DNA of 64,000 nucleotides from Pedobacter sp. BAL39 (GTDB lineage Bacteria; Bacteroidota; Bacteroidia; Sphingobacteriales; Sphingobacteriaceae), in assembly GCF_000170795.1 (NCBI RefSeq), contig NZ_ABCM01000012.1, positions 1 to 64,000 on the forward strand. The letters are read 5' to 3'. A program made the position numbers and the translations under genes. Below are positions 1 through 12,521 of the stretch, piece by piece. Under the pieces are notes generated by a model. It did not search any database and was not told where the DNA came from. It worked only from the letters and a program-made list of their open reading frames with translations. Each line of letters opens with the position of its first letter. Positions within the stretch are counted from its first letter, which is position 1.

Positions 1-22
1 TTTTGACTACAGGCTTTCTTTA
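1..22 (-). terminator. Partial rho-independent terminator after 5S of rRNA operon A
   Basis: Only the upstream arm and loop of the hairpin (as read on the minus strand) are inside the window. The equivalent sequence after the second operon (28203-28237) shows the whole structure, an 8-bp stem AAAGCCTG/CAGGCTTT followed by a T-rich tract. Whether another tandem 5S follows here, as it does in operon B, cannot be seen. Confidence 0.6.
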
Positions 23-26
23 AGAT

Positions 27-133
<107 letters not shown>

Positions 134-200
134 TAAATATTTTTAATGTTTATACAGCTTCGGAATGGACTTACCTTATGCTGTCAAACAATGACATATT

Positions 201-235
201 ATTGAAAGAAGTTAAGTTAGGAAGAACAAACAACA
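201..235 (-). other. 3' half of the 23S rRNA processing stem
   Basis: This stretch just 3' of the 23S gene is nearly complementary to 3238-3271 just 5' of it: attg.aagaagttaa, then gaag, then aaacaaca. The two would form a long stem bringing the ends of the 23S precursor together, as RNase III substrates do in other bacteria. The operon B equivalent (28420-28453 with 31456-31489) has one base fewer in this arm. The pairing is seen in the sequence; the processing role is inferred. Confidence 0.55.
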
Positions 236-248
236 GTTTACTGCTCTT

Positions 249-3119
<2,871 letters not shown>

Positions 3120-3237
3120 TTCTCTCCATAGCCTTTTGCGCCTATGGAAATGCTTTTTTTGATGGTTGTTATCTCTTTCAGATTTCTATTTGTAATTGCT
3201 TACTCATTTCATTCCTCAAAGCTAACAACGTCTCTAT

Positions 3238-3271
3238 TGTTGTTTGCTCTTCTTTTTTAACTTCTTCCAAT
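3238..3271 (-). other. 5' half of the 23S rRNA processing stem
   Basis: This is the pairing partner of 201-235. It lies in the spacer between tRNA-Ala and the 23S gene. The spacer between the genes otherwise shows no open frame or additional tRNA. Confidence 0.55.
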
Positions 3272-3346
3272 ATGTCAAAGAACTTTTCTATCCCGGAGTT
3301 CATTACTGAACCCTATTTCTGTACCTTCTATCTTAAGTACCGGTGA

Positions 3347-3423
3347 TGGTGGAGAATAACGGAGTCGAACCGTTGACCTCCTGCGTGCAAGGCAGGCGCT
3401 CTAGCCAGCTGAGCTAATCCCCC
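3347..3423 (-). tRNA. tRNA-Ala (anticodon TGC), operon A
   Basis: The minus strand starts GGGGGATTAGCTCAG, has the anticodon loop CTTGCAC with anticodon TGC, a T-loop GGTTCGACTCC, and ends ATTCTCC-A-CCA with the CCA encoded. The acceptor stem contains the G3:U70 pair that identifies alanine tRNAs. It lies in the 16S-23S spacer, the usual place. Confidence 0.97.
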
Positions 3424-3437
3424 TTAGAATATATCTG

Positions 3438-3512
3438 TAGTCCCGAGCAGATTTGAACTGCTGACCCCTACATTATCAGTGTAGTGCTCTAACCAAACTG
3501 AGCTACGGGACT
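3438..3512 (-). tRNA. tRNA-Ile (anticodon GAT), operon A
   Basis: The minus strand starts AGTCCCGTAGCTCAG, carries the anticodon GAT in the loop CTGATAA, has a T-arm with GTTCAAATC, and ends CGGGACTA. The CCA end is not encoded in full, unlike the neighbouring tRNA-Ala. It is separated from tRNA-Ala by 14 bp and is the first tRNA after 16S. Confidence 0.97.
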
Positions 3513-3626
3513 AGGTGTCTTTACTTCAGTATGAGAACACTAAACGATGTTTCATCCTATGGGTGTTTCTTTTTGAGATCTTTTGTCATTTATATCATTT
3601 GCGCAGCGAGTAGTCTGACCTACTCC

Positions 3627-5150
<1,524 letters not shown>

Positions 5151-5481
5151 AAAATGTGTTGTTTGAACGCTGACCATTCTTAACTTGTTAATAATAGTCT
5201 TTATTCTAATTGTTATATTGTCTGTTAGAATCAAACTTAAAAAAATAGCTTCAGTATCATGTACTTTGATTCCGTACTAATCTACCTCGCTACGCTATAA
5301 ATGACATCTCTTTAATGAACTTCTCGAATCGCCTCACGGGTCTTCTTTATATGTTGCAATCTGCTGCCCCTGTGTTTACCTGGTCTTTCTCGTCCAGTTC
5401 TGTTGCGGTTAAGCCTATTGTTTCAATCTTGTTTATTCGCTTGCGAACTCCGTTCGTTTAGCTCCCCGTTGTTTGGGATTG

Positions 5482-5511
5482 CAAAGGTAGAAATCTTTTT
5501 GTTATTGTCAA
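5482..5511 (-). promoter_or_regulatory. Proximal rRNA promoter, operon A (Bacteroidota type)
   Basis: On the minus strand TTG(ACA) is followed after exactly 19 bases by TACCTTTG, matching the Bacteroidota housekeeping consensus TTG-N19-TAnnTTTG. It lies about 330 bp upstream of the 16S gene. Start sites were not determined. Confidence 0.8.
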
Positions 5512-5649
5512 GCTTTTTTTTGATCTTTTTTATTTTCTCTGTTTTAACCTTCTAAAACTAAAAAACCTGCCTGGCCAATTCCTACTGCAATATTTCTAAC
5601 TCTTCTTCTCTTATCCTTCTCACCGTTTCACTTCCTCCGAAGCGGGATG

Positions 5650-5678
5650 CAAAAGTAGGAAAAATATTACTACAGCAA
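5650..5678 (-). promoter_or_regulatory. Distal rRNA promoter, operon A
   Basis: The minus strand has TTG, 18 bases, then TACTTTTG, again close to the TTG-N19-TAnnTTTG consensus. It is about 165 bp upstream of the proximal promoter. The spacer differs in sequence from the copy in operon B but keeps its length and both boxes. From 5700 to 5916 no gene or signal was recognised. Confidence 0.6.
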
Positions 5679-5916
5679 AACATTTCTAGCCCTTTATTTA
5701 CAGAATACACCTAAGTGTATGATTTACAATAAGAAAAACTTAACACGAAATTAACATCACCATGATCTAAGCTCATCGACAACAAAAACAACAGGGACAA
5801 AAAACAAATCATACCTCATCTGGCTTTACAATCCCATTAATTGCATTATAGACTACTAACACAAGAGAAACATGTATAAAGAGGCAAAAAACCACATATA
5901 AAGATATATGTGATTA

Positions 5917-5946
5917 AATAAAAAAGCGGGAACCCTCTCCCGCTTC
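5917..5946 (-). terminator. Rho-independent terminator of the SusCD operon
   Basis: Read on the minus strand a stem AGCGGGA/TCCCGCT with a six-base loop is followed by a T-tract (TTTTTTATTT). It starts 14 bp after the last stop codon of the operon and matches the end of the 11-gene run. Confidence 0.85.
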
Positions 5947-5959
5947 TAAAGTTTCCTGA

Positions 5960-6961
5960 TCAATTTACGGACATCAGCCTCCATTCGCCCACCTGCATCA
6001 ATGAGCTATTTACATTCTTCGTTATCGTCCATCGATAGTATCTAAATGATTTATTATTCGAAATCGCAAAAATTCTGGTTTGCTTTCTTGAGCCGAAGGT
6101 TTCATTTCTGGTGTCCAGCAGCTCCCAGCTGACTCCATCCTCAGACCCTTCAAGTGTCCATTCCTTAGGATCCCGCTCAGAAGCATCGTTTCCTGAGGTG
6201 ATGGAATACAACTTCACCACCTGAGGCAGGGTAAGCGTCTGAACTGCCCACAGACCGGTGAAGCTAGACACCAGAAATTTACTGTCGATGCTATTGTCAA
6301 TCAACTTTAACGAACCCTCACCCGAAGTTGCACCTGAATTGTTGTCCTTGGAGACCAGCAACGAGGCCCCGATCGTCACATCCTGTGCTACGCCAAAATC
6401 AGTAACCAGCCTGTTAATTGTTGCACTTGAGCCCTTAGCTGTTGTTGCCTTCAACATTACCTTTCGGATCGAACCCGAGGGAACATTTGTCACAGGCGAA
6501 GATTCCGTAGATGTACTGTTATTCTCAAAAGTCCAGAGAAAAGTGCTAAAAGCAGTCTGTGAAGACAGGTTTAGCTTTACATTGCCATTTGATTCCGGTG
6601 TTGCAGTAAAATTCAATAGCTTATCTGCATCGATCTTTACCTCCAGCTCCTGTCTTGCGATATAACCCTGATCATTACCTACGGTTAGCAGTACGGTATA
6701 GGTACCGGGATTAAGATAGGTATGTTTTGGTGTCATCTCCGTAGAGATGCTATCATCACCAAAGGTCCATCGGATGTTTTTCACATTCTCGGAGGCATTC
6801 TTAAAATCAAACGTAAAAGCATCATCGGGAGCCGACTGCTCGATACTGAACCTCGCCAGCGGTTTAGGTTCTTCAGGGACGATCTCGACAGGATCATCTT
6901 TTCCACAAGATGCAGCCAGCATCAGCAGGCAGACTAAACTAAGTTGATATATCTTTTTCAT
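5960..6961 (-). CDS. Lipoprotein with PKD-type domains and a C-terminal discoidin domain
   Basis: This 333-residue protein starts with a lipoprotein signal (MKKIYQLSLVCLLMLAASC; lipid-accepting Cys at 19). A PKD domain follows at about 35-112, with the hallmark WTFGDD and HTYLNPGTYTV segments. A second, weaker PKD-like domain lies at 113-190 and an F5/8 type C (discoidin-like) domain at 195-333. No catalytic motif is visible, so a carbohydrate- or surface-binding role is inferred. Its discoidin part is clearly related to that of the preceding gene (shared TSGNDA, RDPK, W.L.GS.DG). It is the last gene of the operon, 2 bp after its neighbour and just before the terminator. Confidence 0.85.
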   Translation of the reverse strand: MKKIYQLSLVCLLMLAASCGKDDPVEIVPEEPKPLARFSIEQSAPDDAFTFDFKNASENVKNIRWTFGDDSISTEMTPKHTYLNPGTYTVLLTVGNDQGYIARQELEVKIDADKLLNFTATPESNGNVKLNLSSQTAFSTFLWTFENNSTSTESSPVTNVPSGSIRKVMLKATTAKGSSATINRLVTDFGVAQDVTIGASLLVSKDNNSGATSGEGSLKLIDNSIDSKFLVSSFTGLWAVQTLTLPQVVKLYSITSGNDASERDPKEWTLEGSEDGVSWELLDTRNETFGSRKQTRIFAISNNKSFRYYRWTITKNVNSSLMQVGEWRLMSVN

Positions 6962-6963
6962 AA

Positions 6964-8346
6964 TTATGGAAGTTGAATTAAACGGAATTCCGACAGTTGA
7001 AAATCGCTTGAACCATCATTATCAGTAATCTCCAACTGATAATACAAGTAGGTTTCTGTATTGTCGAACTCATATCTCTTGGTCAAGGTCCGGGTTGGGA
7101 ACTGTTCATCTGTACGTTCATCAAGTGTCACGTAGTTGATGCCATCATTTGAGCCCTTTAACTTCCAGCTCTTTGGATCCCTGTCCTTGGCATCATTTCC
7201 GGAGGTCAGCGTATAAGCCTTTACCGTCATCGGACTTGGAAACCTCATGTTCACAGAAAAAGCCTCCCAGCCCGAAAACAGGAATTTAGTATTCACATTA
7301 TTATCAACCAGCCTTGAAGATCCCTCACCAGCATTTGGACCTCCCGAGTTGTCTTTGGTAACACTCAATGTAGCCATACTCGTAATGTCACGTTCTGCAA
7401 GGTTAATGGTATTGACCACCACGATCAAGTTATTGTTTACAGGATCAATCAGGTTTCGAGTTGCATCTGTCAGACGAAGTGATACCGCCAGCGCTTTGCC
7501 AAGATTGTCATTAATCGTATTCATAGGAACGGTGATGTTAAATTTCGCCGTTTTCGTATTCCCCGCAAACCTCACTACAGTATCAATAGAATAAGTACCC
7601 CTTGTAAGTGGAAAGGTGTTACCCGCCAGTGTCCCATTGCTGACCAGCTCGCTGATCGTGTCAATATTCAGCTTCAGTCTGGAAGAAAAGGCAGGCCCCT
7701 CGCCTGTACCGTTTAACTGTAACGTCACGGGAATCACAATACCTCCGGAAGTCACGTTATAGTTTTTGGCACTCGGCACCTGGTAAACCCCGTTTGTCCC
7801 ACTCTGGAAAGAGATATAATGAATGTCCTCCAGACTAAGAATCTCCCTGGTGTCCAACACGACTACAAAAGTTTCCTTAGTTGCCACAATTGTATTTCCT
7901 TTACTTGGTCTGTTCAGCGTCAGTGCAAAAGCTACCTTTTTACCAAAATTGCGCTCCATTGCATTGATGTTTACCGCAGCCTTGAATGCATGTTTCCGCA
8001 CGCCATAAGCGACCTTCAGCACATTAGGGAATTCATAAGTGCCTGGTGCCAGCATCACCGTATTTTCTAAAGTTCCATTTTCGATCAGCGTACTGATGGT
8101 ATCCTGATTGGCTGCGATGTCAATCTCAAAAGCATTGTCAGCTGCGTCGGACAGCAACACTTCCAGGTCAAGGTTCACCTGTGTCTGTGTTTTGAAGATC
8201 TCCGACGTCAATGGTGCTGCAGAGATCTGAACACTTCTGGACTTCTCCGGTGAAAAATCTTCCAGTCCAATATCTTTACAGGATACCCCCAGCATACAAA
8301 TCGATGCAAGGAGGCAGAAGAATGATCTATTTCTATTTTTGTTCAT
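6964..8346 (-). CDS. Lipoprotein with two DUF1735-type domains and a discoidin domain
   Basis: The 460-residue product has a lipoprotein signal with Cys at 23 (MLGVSC). Two repeats of about 125 residues follow (about 40-165 and 175-300), each with an ISTLIENGTL or ISELVSNGTL segment and a PGTY/RGTY turn. These resemble DUF1735 (the BT_3987-type N-terminal domain), which is common in lipoproteins of polysaccharide-utilisation loci. Residues 310-460 form a discoidin-like domain paralogous to that of the next gene. No enzyme motif is seen. It probably binds glycan at the cell surface. It lies 19 bp after the phosphodiesterase-fold gene. Confidence 0.82.
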   Translation of the reverse strand: MNKNRNRSFFCLLASICMLGVSCKDIGLEDFSPEKSRSVQISAAPLTSEIFKTQTQVNLDLEVLLSDAADNAFEIDIAANQDTISTLIENGTLENTVMLAPGTYEFPNVLKVAYGVRKHAFKAAVNINAMERNFGKKVAFALTLNRPSKGNTIVATKETFVVVLDTREILSLEDIHYISFQSGTNGVYQVPSAKNYNVTSGGIVIPVTLQLNGTGEGPAFSSRLKLNIDTISELVSNGTLAGNTFPLTRGTYSIDTVVRFAGNTKTAKFNITVPMNTINDNLGKALAVSLRLTDATRNLIDPVNNNLIVVVNTINLAERDITSMATLSVTKDNSGGPNAGEGSSRLVDNNVNTKFLFSGWEAFSVNMRFPSPMTVKAYTLTSGNDAKDRDPKSWKLKGSNDGINYVTLDERTDEQFPTRTLTKRYEFDNTETYLYYQLEITDNDGSSDFQLSEFRLIQLP

Positions 8347-8365
8347 GTTCGTTGATATTTAAGGA

Positions 8366-10087
8366 TTATTGATCTAACCAAACTCTGCCATCAAGACCCC
8401 ATACCTGCCTGGTAGGAATCCGCATCCAGCTCAATATCTGCGTGGCGATATCTGCATTTTTAGGAACCGCAGCGCCCAGCGTCTCCGCATTCAAGCCACA
8501 GATCAGGTCATTGAAATTTTCCCATTGGAAAGGTCCGTGGATCTTAAAGCTGTTGCTTGTCGGCCCCAGGTCCCTAAATTCATCCCCCTCACCATCGGTA
8601 AGCGGCCAGAATCCAATCAGGTAAGGGTAGTTGGGATGATCTGTGCTCACATCCGTATCGCATGAAAACTGCTTGATGGTCGCGTCAGTAAGCGCCGCTC
8701 TCCAGATACGGACATCTGCAAGTACCACATCAGGCTCATTGTGCCCACTGCCCGGCAGCAATCCCAGCGTCAGTGGGAAGTTGTTGTTGATGTTTCCAAA
8801 GCTGGTAATCTCCAGCTCCCTGTTGAACACGCCATCAGTAAACACACGCACATATCGTTTAGCTTCCCGATTGACCCCAACTACGGCAACGCTGTTCCAG
8901 TTGCCATTACTTAGTGCGCCACCCAAAACCTGTGCACCACTATTTCCTGTACCGCGGATGTTGAACTGCCAGCTGCTGTTCTCAAGAAAAATGGTCCAGC
9001 CGTTGCCTGCCCAGTTGCTCGACCACTCCTGGCGTTTACCAAGGATTGAAGGATAGGTGAACCTGTAATTACCTCTCGGCCCGCTATTTTTCTTCACCTT
9101 CATCTCTATCGTAAACTGAGTCGTATCGCCAAAATTGAACAATGCGGCCTCATCCACAGTAGCATTGACGAGACTATTGTCTTTGCCATACAAGCGCACT
9201 CCTTTGCCACCGAAACGGTTTCCCAGAAATGGCTTGGTAATGAACCTCGTCTTATACTGCGGATTGTAAATGACGGAAAAGGTGTTTACCTCGGTATTGC
9301 TGAAAATCGTATTGTCATTTTCCTCTGCCGGCAATGTATACTTACCGCCATTGTTAGAGGCAATAACAACAAGCCAGTTTTCAGAAGCATAGTTCGGCCT
9401 GCTCTTCAGCGCAGTCAGCACTTCGCCCAGCTGACTGTCAAATGTGTTAATGGCAGCTTTATATCCAGGCTTGCTGACATCATAACCTTCTGCTGCGCCC
9501 GCAGCATCCACATCCTTAAACTGCCCGACAATAAATGAAGCGGTATCAGTCTGCAATGCGGTAACGATTGCACTTTTTACCGCCACATCCGTCCCCAGTG
9601 CGGCATGCTCATCAACATCCTCCGACAGCTGCTCATTAAATAATGCTGAAGATGCATAGGAGACAATCTTTGTTCTTGGATTCGCAGCTTTTATACGGCT
9701 AAAAATCAACGGATAGGCTTCAAACTTATTCGCAGAGAAGTCGTTACCGATCACACCATGTTTCGATTTCCTCACACCTGTCAGCAAATCAGCCCAGTTT
9801 GTGCCTGCCTGAGGATTTTCCTCGTCTGCAAGAGAGGTCCATGAATAAATGGAATGCGGCAGCATCCCCGTAATGACCGGCGTTTTTGCATCTCTTACGG
9901 ATGTCCCGCGGGCACCGTCTACCACCAGCAGGATGACTTTCGGATCACCGTAGATCACCGATACGCTATCAATGTCCCGCTCCTCAGACAGCTTCGTCTC
10001 AAAGTCCTTGTTGCAGCCAAACACCGTTGTCAGCAGGCACACAAGCAGACCTAAATAAATATAATCTTGATTTCTTTTCATTTTCAA
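8366..10087 (-). CDS. Lipoprotein with degenerate alkaline-phosphatase/phosphodiesterase fold and C-terminal LamG-like domain
   Basis: The 573-residue product has a lipoprotein signal (Cys 25). Residues 48-250 resemble the alkaline-phosphatase superfamily, nearest to type I phosphodiesterases: VILLVVDGAR with Asp57, then GTNWADLLTG with Thr96 at the nucleophile position, then KHGVIGN. The later metal-binding motifs look altered: DAAGA at 194-198 where D..GH is usual, and SNNG at 244-247 where SDHG is usual. Residues about 310-500 read as a concanavalin/LamG sandwich; this architecture resembles proteins annotated DUF4983. A binding role is more likely than catalysis, by inference from the missing ligands. 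It is expressed within the SusCD operon. Confidence 0.75.
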   Translation of the reverse strand: MKMKRNQDYIYLGLLVCLLTTVFGCNKDFETKLSEERDIDSVSVIYGDPKVILLVVDGARGTSVRDAKTPVITGMLPHSIYSWTSLADEENPQAGTNWADLLTGVRKSKHGVIGNDFSANKFEAYPLIFSRIKAANPRTKIVSYASSALFNEQLSEDVDEHAALGTDVAVKSAIVTALQTDTASFIVGQFKDVDAAGAAEGYDVSKPGYKAAINTFDSQLGEVLTALKSRPNYASENWLVVIASNNGGKYTLPAEENDNTIFSNTEVNTFSVIYNPQYKTRFITKPFLGNRFGGKGVRLYGKDNSLVNATVDEAALFNFGDTTQFTIEMKVKKNSGPRGNYRFTYPSILGKRQEWSSNWAGNGWTIFLENSSWQFNIRGTGNSGAQVLGGALSNGNWNSVAVVGVNREAKRYVRVFTDGVFNRELEITSFGNINNNFPLTLGLLPGSGHNEPDVVLADVRIWRAALTDATIKQFSCDTDVSTDHPNYPYLIGFWPLTDGEGDEFRDLGPTSNSFKIHGPFQWENFNDLICGLNAETLGAAVPKNADIATQILSWMRIPTRQVWGLDGRVWLDQ

Positions 10088-10118
10088 ATGATTTAGTTTC
10101 CTCTATTAGCCTATGCTA

Positions 10119-11729
10119 CTATTCGATGATGATCCTCGTGATGTTATTGACTTCCACATTGTCAAACCGGTTGAATCCACCGATCAGCAACAGCGCCCGC
10201 TTGCCATCTGCAGAGGTAGTTTCAATGATGTCATTGAGGTATCCGTTGAAGATGCCCGTTGCGTTGTATCCCGGAGCCAGCTCCCCATTTGGCTTCAGCA
10301 CCATAAATCCATTGCGTGTGTAGTTGCCATACTTTTTAAAGTCGCCAAACACAACGATCAGACCGTCACTCAGCTGCCGTGCGCCCCTGATAAATCCTCC
10401 CGTTACGGCCTGTGGCACAAAGCCATTGTCGATCGTGCCATCTGCATTGAGCAAGGCGATCCCTGGTGAGGTCACTCCATTATACGTTCTGAAACGGCCT
10501 GAAATCAGGTATTTGTTGGTACTGGCGTTATAGTTTGCATAGGCGATCTCAAGATTTGTCCCCGAGCCGGTATTGAAGGTGTTGTCCCTGGTGCCATCGG
10601 CATTAAGCCTGACCAGGTATCCGGCGGGAGCATCATCAAAAGTGCTGAACGAGCCAAACAGGAGCAACTTGCCTTCATTTGCGACATCGGTATGCATAAA
10701 GCTGTTGACATAACCATTGCCACCACTAAGACTTCTGTTAGTCCCGGTGTTAAAGCGATAGCTCTTATCTAGTGTGCCATCAGCATTCAGGCGCATGATC
10801 TGACGTACCTCTGTACTGTCGAGGATCACGGTATCTTTCGTTTCATAGAAATTCGGCTGATCGTAACGACGGGAAACATAGTACCTGAAATTACCTGTCG
10901 CGATGATCTTACCCTGATGGCTGTAAACCTTGTCGATGAACCCATCTGCCCCGGCATTGAACCTCGGGAAATATTTAATGGTGTCATTTTTACCAACCGG
11001 AACAAAGGTGCTTATCCCCATCGTATCTATTGTACCATTGTTATTGATCCTGGTCAGGTTACTGATGTTTTCATTTCGCTGATTATAACCGCCAAAACCT
11101 CCGGCGATGATGTATTGGTTACCCACGGCAACCATGCTGGAAAGTGTACCGTTGGCGGCAGTACCGGAACGCAGCGTCCTGTCCATGTCCCCATCGAGCG
11201 AGGTGCGTACAATTCTGTTAATGGGCACCACCACCCCTTTGTTGTCGTAGTTGGTAAAACTTCCAAGAAAGAAGTATTTGCCTTCTGAAGTTTTAAAGGC
11301 CTGATAAATCTGGTTGTTCGTCCCATTGACTACCCGGAATGTGGGATCAAAGGAAATCAATCCCTGCACTTTAAAAACAGGCCCGAACACGATGTTGTCG
11401 CCCACCATGACCGAGGTGACACCCGAACTGGCATTGTCGGGGACCTTTGCGGTAATACCTGTAGCAGTGATCTCCGTTACCTCCGCAGGTTCCCCATTGA
11501 AAAGAAAAGTGAGCTTGTCTTTATAAGGCAGTAAGCCAGTACCGGAAATCGTTACCGTAGTACCCGGTGTACCTTCTGCAGGTGTAGGCAGCTCTGTATC
11601 ATTCAAAATGATCCCCAAGGGCGATTTCCCCTCAGGATAAGGTGGTTCAAAGTTCTCTTCGGTCTTCTTGCAGCCTGCCATTAAGAGCAAGCAGCAGGCA
11701 AAAGTCATTATTTTGAGATTAAATTTCAT
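10119..11729 (-). CDS. Lipoprotein with IPT/TIG domain and delta-60 repeats
   Basis: The start is placed at MKFNLKIMTFACCLLLMAGC (lipid Cys 20); an upstream in-frame ATG at 11780 would put 17 extra residues before the signal. Residues about 45-125 form an IPT/TIG immunoglobulin-like domain (GTTVTISGTGL, ITAKVPDNASSG), similar to proteins annotated DUF5008. The rest holds repeats of the delta-60 type (LNADGTLDKSYRFNTG, LNADGTRDNTFNTG, LNADGTIDNGFVP), which predict a propeller-like binding surface. No catalytic residues are seen. It follows the fasciclin gene closely and probably forms part of the surface binding assembly. Confidence 0.8.
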   Translation of the reverse strand: MKFNLKIMTFACCLLLMAGCKKTEENFEPPYPEGKSPLGIILNDTELPTPAEGTPGTTVTISGTGLLPYKDKLTFLFNGEPAEVTEITATGITAKVPDNASSGVTSVMVGDNIVFGPVFKVQGLISFDPTFRVVNGTNNQIYQAFKTSEGKYFFLGSFTNYDNKGVVVPINRIVRTSLDGDMDRTLRSGTAANGTLSSMVAVGNQYIIAGGFGGYNQRNENISNLTRINNNGTIDTMGISTFVPVGKNDTIKYFPRFNAGADGFIDKVYSHQGKIIATGNFRYYVSRRYDQPNFYETKDTVILDSTEVRQIMRLNADGTLDKSYRFNTGTNRSLSGGNGYVNSFMHTDVANEGKLLLFGSFSTFDDAPAGYLVRLNADGTRDNTFNTGSGTNLEIAYANYNASTNKYLISGRFRTYNGVTSPGIALLNADGTIDNGFVPQAVTGGFIRGARQLSDGLIVVFGDFKKYGNYTRNGFMVLKPNGELAPGYNATGIFNGYLNDIIETTSADGKRALLLIGGFNRFDNVEVNNITRIIIE

Positions 11730-11783
11730 ATCGATTGATTTAGCACTGTCTGTTCTGTTGATGAATACATTCCTGATCATAGT

Positions 11784-12521
11784 CTATCGTTTCGAAAGCA
11801 ATACATCCTGAAAAAAATCATTGAAACTGAAACCAAATAGTTTCCCGTCATAGGCGAGTGTATGCACATAACCATTGTTCGGATGGATGTCCGATGAGGA
11901 AATATTTGTCCTCAGCCAGTTGTCCTTTGGTTTCGAGATGTCTGGGATATAACTCAGCACCAGCCTGCGGTAGCCCAGGTATTTCACCCCGTTTGCAGGT
12001 TCATACACCACACCTACATTCAGCACGGTACCGTCGTAAGAGAAATAGTTCTGTCCTGGGAAGGTATTGATCAGATCGAAATCAATCTGGGTATAATCGG
12101 CAAGCTGATAAGTTCCTTTAAACAGATAACGTGATAAATATTTCGCCCAGATCTCGGGCTTTACATCAGAAAGCTGAACCACCGTATCCAGATAAAGCCT
12201 GTTCAGCTCAGGATTTAACTGCTTGATGGTCTCCCTGATCAGCTTGTCATTCGGTGCAAAGAAAGTGAGCTCTTCATTTCTGAACGTTTCTTCCATACCG
12301 GCAAGTTTGATGACCTGCACAATGGTATCAAAATCGTTCGGCTTCGATTCCAGATATTCCAGCATATTGCCCTTGAAGTCACCACTGGCCAATCCCCCAT
12401 CACGATAATAATCGTCTTTATTGCAGGAAGAGATACCGAGCACAAAGCAGCAGATTAAAAATGACCACCTGATGTATTTTGATGTATTGTTTCTCATGTC
12501 TTTTTTACGATTAGTGTCCAT
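11784..12521 (-). CDS. Fasciclin-domain lipoprotein
   Basis: The 245-residue product has a lipoprotein signal (FVLGISSC). If translation starts at the internal ATG (12497) the lipid Cys is residue 25; the ATG at 12521 overlaps the SusD stop as TAATG, which suggests translational coupling. The rest is one FAS1 domain: LAGMEETFRNEELTFFAPND near its start and NNGYVHTL near its end are the family's H1 and H2 boxes. FAS1 domains mediate adhesion or ligand binding. It pairs with the second SusCD system in the operon, as the fasciclin/HExxH protein does with the first. Confidence 0.85.
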   Translation of the reverse strand: MDTNRKKDMRNNTSKYIRWSFLICCFVLGISSCNKDDYYRDGGLASGDFKGNMLEYLESKPNDFDTIVQVIKLAGMEETFRNEELTFFAPNDKLIRETIKQLNPELNRLYLDTVVQLSDVKPEIWAKYLSRYLFKGTYQLADYTQIDFDLINTFPGQNYFSYDGTVLNVGVVYEPANGVKYLGYRRLVLSYIPDISKPKDNWLRTNISSSDIHPNNGYVHTLAYDGKLFGFSFNDFFQDVLLSKR

